Assembly: GCA_024743405.1 (NCBI GenBank) | Contig: JANSWP010000047.1 | Coordinates: 1-55,962 of the forward strand | Source: Bacteroidota bacterium | GTDB lineage: Bacteria; Bacteroidota; Bacteroidia; Chitinophagales; Saprospiraceae | Direction of reading: 5' to 3' | DNA length: 55,962 nt | Part shown: piece by piece, positions 52,997-55,962 of the stretch | Position numbering within the stretch: the first letter of the stretch is position 1 | Layout: every line of letters begins with the position of its first letter | The notes under the pieces: model-generated | What the model saw: the letters and a program-made list of their open reading frames with translations, nothing else | Told to the model about the DNA's origin: nothing | Databases searched by the model: none | Program-made: the position numbers and the translations under genes

Positions 52997-53214
52997 CCTG
53001 ACCTATTTATATAAGATATTAAACTCCATTTTGAAAACATCCAAAATCACTTTTGAGGCGAAATTTTCGAATAAGTGAATTTGAAAATTTTATTTAAAAT
53101 AAATTCCAATTTGGAATAATAATTGTCTTCGAATATATCCCATTCAATTATATATTTCTGATTTTTCATCTTCTTAGCCCTTTAAAAGAATCCCTTTTAA
53201 AGGGCATTTTTTTT
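52997..53214 (+). ncRNA. Candidate small RNA or untranslated remnant
   Basis: About 215 nt lie between a good -7 box (52983) and a strong terminator (53177-53214), with no + strand ATG-initiated ORF. A small hairpin ATTCCAATTTGGAAT is inside. This could be a small RNA, the orphan leader of a lost receptor gene, or simply the 3' untranslated region of the FecR transcript. No known RNA family was recognised. Confidence 0.3.
53177..53214 (+). terminator. Rho-independent terminator
   Basis: GCCCTTTAAAAG and CTTTTAAAGGGC form a 12-bp stem with a 5-nt loop, followed by ATTTTTTTT. Confidence 0.9.
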
Positions 53215-53286
53215 CTCGTTTTTTTAACAATAAAATGCCCACCAATTAAAATCGATAATCTTAAAAAAATGGCATTCACATTCTGA

Positions 53287-54784
53287 CTATTTTTCAAAAA
53301 CAAAAGAAATTAATCTTGGTATTTTTAGTGCATTATCTTGATCAAACCATTCTTTTAGCTCTATTAAACGAAAGCCATTTTCCATTGCCTCTCTTACGAA
53401 TTCGGAAGTATGATGTACAAAACATCCAAAGTTTGTAACTTCCTTGATATTGTTTAAAAGGATGTAAGCTTATGTCTAATTCACAAATAAATAATATTCC
53501 CCCTTTCCTTAATTTTTGAAATGCTTGGCTAAAAACAAAACCTAAATCCTCAACATGTTCCAATACTAAATTAAAAGTAACCAAATCGGCAAATTCATTT
53601 TGTACGTCCCATTCCTTTGTCAAATCTGCTTTTTGACATTGGACATTTTCAGATTGGACTTTATCTTTGGCAATTACTAACATACCTGCAGAAAAGTCAA
53701 AGCTAAAGACTTGATTAGCCTGGCTGACTAACCAAACTGTATTCTTTCCAGTTCCACAGCCCATTTCTAAAACAGTTTCGAACTGGTATTTACTCAAAAA
53801 GACATTTGACCAATTCTCAAAACGGCGACACTGAACCCCTAAATAAAAGAAATATAAACTCACCCCTAACATTTGAAAAATTTGTTTTTCCTCATTTGGA
53901 ATTTTTGAAATAGATTCATAACCATTTAAGAAAGACTGAATTTTAGAAGACCGCTCATTTATATCCTTCTCTATAAAGTGTAATTGCATTAAGTAATAAG
54001 CCAAGTCGAGGCAAAGCCAACCATTTCCACAAAAATCAAAATCAAAAATCGTGATTTCACCATTTTCGGTCACGTTCATATTGTCAGGCCAAATGTCTAG
54101 ATGAACGATACCTTTTCGTAGTTCTTTTTCATTGATGTTAGCAAACAGATTTAACAATCGCTCTTGAGTTGCTTTCATAAAATCCATTTCTACTGTATTA
54201 GAAGAAAGAAAACCTTTCAAACTTTCTAAAGAATCATTAAGTAACACTTTGGGAATATAAGTTATCCTATTCAAAGATTTGTTTTCAGAAAATTGATGGA
54301 TTCTTGCCATTGATTCTCCAGCTTTAAAATGTAATTTTTCAGAAAGTTGAATCCGCTTTTCTCCTTTTGCAAAAGAAAATAAAACACCCATACGCTCGCC
54401 TTCCGGCGCTTGGATTCGTTGAATAAAATTATTTTTGGAATCCACTATCGGAAAAGAGACCTTAATACCTTGTTCCTTTAAATCATTCAGAAATCGAATT
54501 TCTTCTAATACTTCCTTTTCTGTTCGCCAATGATGCTTATATATTCAGAATACATATTTTTCTGTTGAATTACTCAATAAATAGCTATCATTTAATCCTG
54601 ATCGAATTAATTGGCAATTGATAGAATTATCAAAATCATATTGTTTATTTAATAAATCGGCAAGGTGCACTGGAGATAGGGTCGAGTTAATAACTGGGAA
54701 GACCTTCAATGTAGGGTACTTTTTAGCTAAAAATAAGGCTAAATTACAATTTACAATGGGGTACTCGAATTTCCTATATCTCAC
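53287..54784 (-). pseudogene. Chimeric pseudogene: APH-type kinase joined to a SAM methyltransferase
   Basis: The N-terminal part is an aminoglycoside-phosphotransferase-like kinase (HLADLLNKQYDFDN, LIRSGLNDSYLL), stopped by TGA at 54545-54547 (YVF-stop-IYKHHWRTEKE, same frame). The frame then holds the catalytic loop GIVHLDIWPDNMNV and IFDFDFCGNGWLCLDLAYY. At NVFLSKYQFETVLEMGCGTG the sequence switches to a class I methyltransferase (motif I LEMGCGTGKNT, FSFDFSAGML, FNLVLEHVED). Near 53430 a frameshift occurs, and the true C-terminus (FGCFVHHTSEFVREAMENGF, ending PRLISFVFEK) continues in another frame to 53287. Two unrelated genes were probably joined by deletion, followed by decay. Confidence 0.75.
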
Positions 54785-54869
54785 TTACTCAATCTTCATC
54801 AAAAATGGATGATAAAATTTACTATATTCCAGTATTCTTTTTCTCGAAAAAAATATCATTCAACAGAAA

Positions 54870-55811
54870 ATGGCAGTTTATACTCAATTAAAGAAACCTG
54901 AAATCGTAAAAATTTTAAAAGAATATAATTTAAAGCTCAAAAGTTTTAAGCCTGAAAAAGGAGGTGCCTCTAATTCAAATTACCTTTTACAAACAGATAA
55001 AGGCATATTCATGCTTACCATTGCCGAAGAGCAAACTAAAAAGGAGGTCAAACAATGGGTAAAACGACTGAGATGGCTTGCTAAACACCAATTCAAAACA
55101 CCCCTTTCAATTCAGACGAAAACGGGGAAATTGGTTTCCAATTTCCAAGGAAAACCTATTATAATAAAGGAATATCTTTCAGGATATTCTTTGACAAATG
55201 CAAAGCGAAAGCACTATTTAGAAATAGGAGCTGGTTTAGCAAAATTGAATGCAGTGCCCCTACCCGAATTCATGAAAAACAGGATGGTCTTTGATTCTCC
55301 TGTTTATCAATCAGTCATAGGAAAAAATATTGATCCATACTATGAACAATGGTTAAAAAGCAGGCTTGAATTTTTCAAAAAAAATATGCCGAAAAAGCTA
55401 CCTAAAGGTCTGGTTCATAATGATTTATTCTTAGACAATGTTCTCTTTGAGAATGATCATTTTAAAGCTATTCTAGATGTTGAAGATGCTTCTGACTTCT
55501 ACTTCATTTTCGATGTTGGGATGGCAATAATTGGTTTATGTTTCAAAAATGAAAAGCTTAAGTTCAAACGAGCTAAAGCCTTCCTTGAAGGTTATCAAAG
55601 CATTCGACAATTAAAACAACAAGAGAAAAAATACCTCCAATTTTTCACAGAATACGGCGCCGTTTTAATGTCCACTTGGCGGGCTTGGAAATATCATATT
55701 GATGTCCCAAACCACGAGCGTGCTTGGAAGCATCAAGAAATGATGCGAATGGCAAAACATATTCAGAAAATGAAGCCAAAGAAGTTTTTAAAAAAGTTAA
55801 ATTTGGAGTAA
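54870..55811 (+). CDS. Homoserine kinase type II-like phosphotransferase
   Basis: This 313-residue APH-fold kinase has an N-terminus (MAVYTQLKKPEIVKILKEYN) and glycine-rich GGASNSNYLLQTDKG typical of ThrB type II. The catalytic loop HNDLFLDNVLF gives H183, D185 and N190. The metal-binding aspartate is D203 in ILDVEDA, where DF is more common. It probably phosphorylates homoserine, a step of threonine synthesis, or a related hydroxylated substrate such as choline. It is divergent from the dead kinase-methyltransferase gene (85-bp gap), and both belong to the same kinase fold. No threonine-synthesis neighbours are visible. Confidence 0.75.
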   Translation: MAVYTQLKKPEIVKILKEYNLKLKSFKPEKGGASNSNYLLQTDKGIFMLTIAEEQTKKEVKQWVKRLRWLAKHQFKTPLSIQTKTGKLVSNFQGKPIIIKEYLSGYSLTNAKRKHYLEIGAGLAKLNAVPLPEFMKNRMVFDSPVYQSVIGKNIDPYYEQWLKSRLEFFKKNMPKKLPKGLVHNDLFLDNVLFENDHFKAILDVEDASDFYFIFDVGMAIIGLCFKNEKLKFKRAKAFLEGYQSIRQLKQQEKKYLQFFTEYGAVLMSTWRAWKYHIDVPNHERAWKHQEMMRMAKHIQKMKPKKFLKKLNLE

Positions 55812-55962
55812 GAATTAATTAGATGAAGTTGTCTAAAGTTTTTTTGGAGCTTTTTCAGCTTTCCTCAAAAGGATAACCGAAAAAGCCAAATAATGTAGCC
55901 CAAGCCAGTGACTGGCATTTGTCTCATATCGGATTATTAAACTTTTAAATCCGTCAATCCAA

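Overview
The window looks like chromosomal DNA of an AT-rich Bacteroidota, most likely a marine Saprospiria (Saprospiraceae/Lewinella type). The evidence is type IX secretion C-terminal sorting domains, SprB-repeat and sortilin-like (VPS10) secreted proteins, DUF3667, DUF418 and DUF1080 proteins, lipoproteins with typical Bacteroidota lipoboxes, a FecI/FecR pair, TAnnTTTG -7 promoter boxes and almost no Shine-Dalgarno sequences. I see no rRNA, tRNA, phage, plasmid or CRISPR locus. Gene assignments rest on motif recognition by eye, without database searches.

Layout. 1-1.6 kb: two palindromic repeat elements, a small conserved protein and a truncated sigma factor. 1.6-9.6 kb: an inositol-monophosphatase/kinase pair, a DUF418 membrane protein, a frameshifted secreted protein, ribA, then a + strand run of an alpha/beta hydrolase, a YCII lipoprotein, a DUF1080 lipoprotein and a START-domain protein. 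9.7-16.6 kb: an AprA-like methyltransferase, a VPS10 protein, a DUF3667 protein and a lipoprotein. 16.6-17.5 kb: a decayed IS1-type element beside the stub of a T9SS-secreted protein. 17.6-21.5 kb: a TPR-like protein divergent from a beta-propeller T9SS protein. 21.9-23.7 kb: a repeat graveyard with three tandem structured repeats and a decayed IS4-like transposase that is itself split by a palindromic MITE. 23.8-28.6 kb: a giant SprB-repeat adhesin gene with one internal stop. 28.9-32.4 kb: thiolase, HtrA-type protease and a dead LytTR response regulator. 32.8-39.0 kb: a minus-strand catabolic cluster. 39.1-47.9 kb: LEA-like protein, pyrophosphatase, two secreted proteins, a cloverleaf repeat, a secreted RidA protein, TolC plus an HlyD-type adaptor, and a thioredoxin lipoprotein. 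48.1-50.8 kb: glycosyltransferase, CysQ, GalE. 50.8-53.2 kb: a palindromic element, ECF sigma factor and FecR anti-sigma factor, then a possible small RNA. 53.3-55.8 kb: a kinase-methyltransferase chimera pseudogene and a homoserine-kinase-like enzyme.

The cluster at 32.8-39.0 kb (amine permease, thioesterase, glutamine-synthetase-like ligase, SDR, aldehyde dehydrogenase, class I amidotransferase) reads as a gamma-glutamylation route for an amino alcohol, most likely ethanolamine: import, gamma-glutamyl ligation, two oxidations and release of glutamate.

The most unusual content is a set of non-coding palindromic elements of about 155-220 bp. One family (five copies) keeps a fixed core, GAGGCAAAAA...TTTTTAACG, while the outer arms, the inner stem and the apical hairpin differ between copies but stay complementary within each copy. 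A second family (one full copy, one cut by the window edge) folds as a cloverleaf with a perfect 29-bp central hairpin and shares its ends with one member of the first family. Two further single palindromes have MITE features, one with a TAA duplication inside a transposase reading frame. Pseudogenes are frequent: truncated sigma factor, frameshifted secreted protein, two transposases, SprB adhesin, LytTR regulator and the kinase-methyltransferase chimera.
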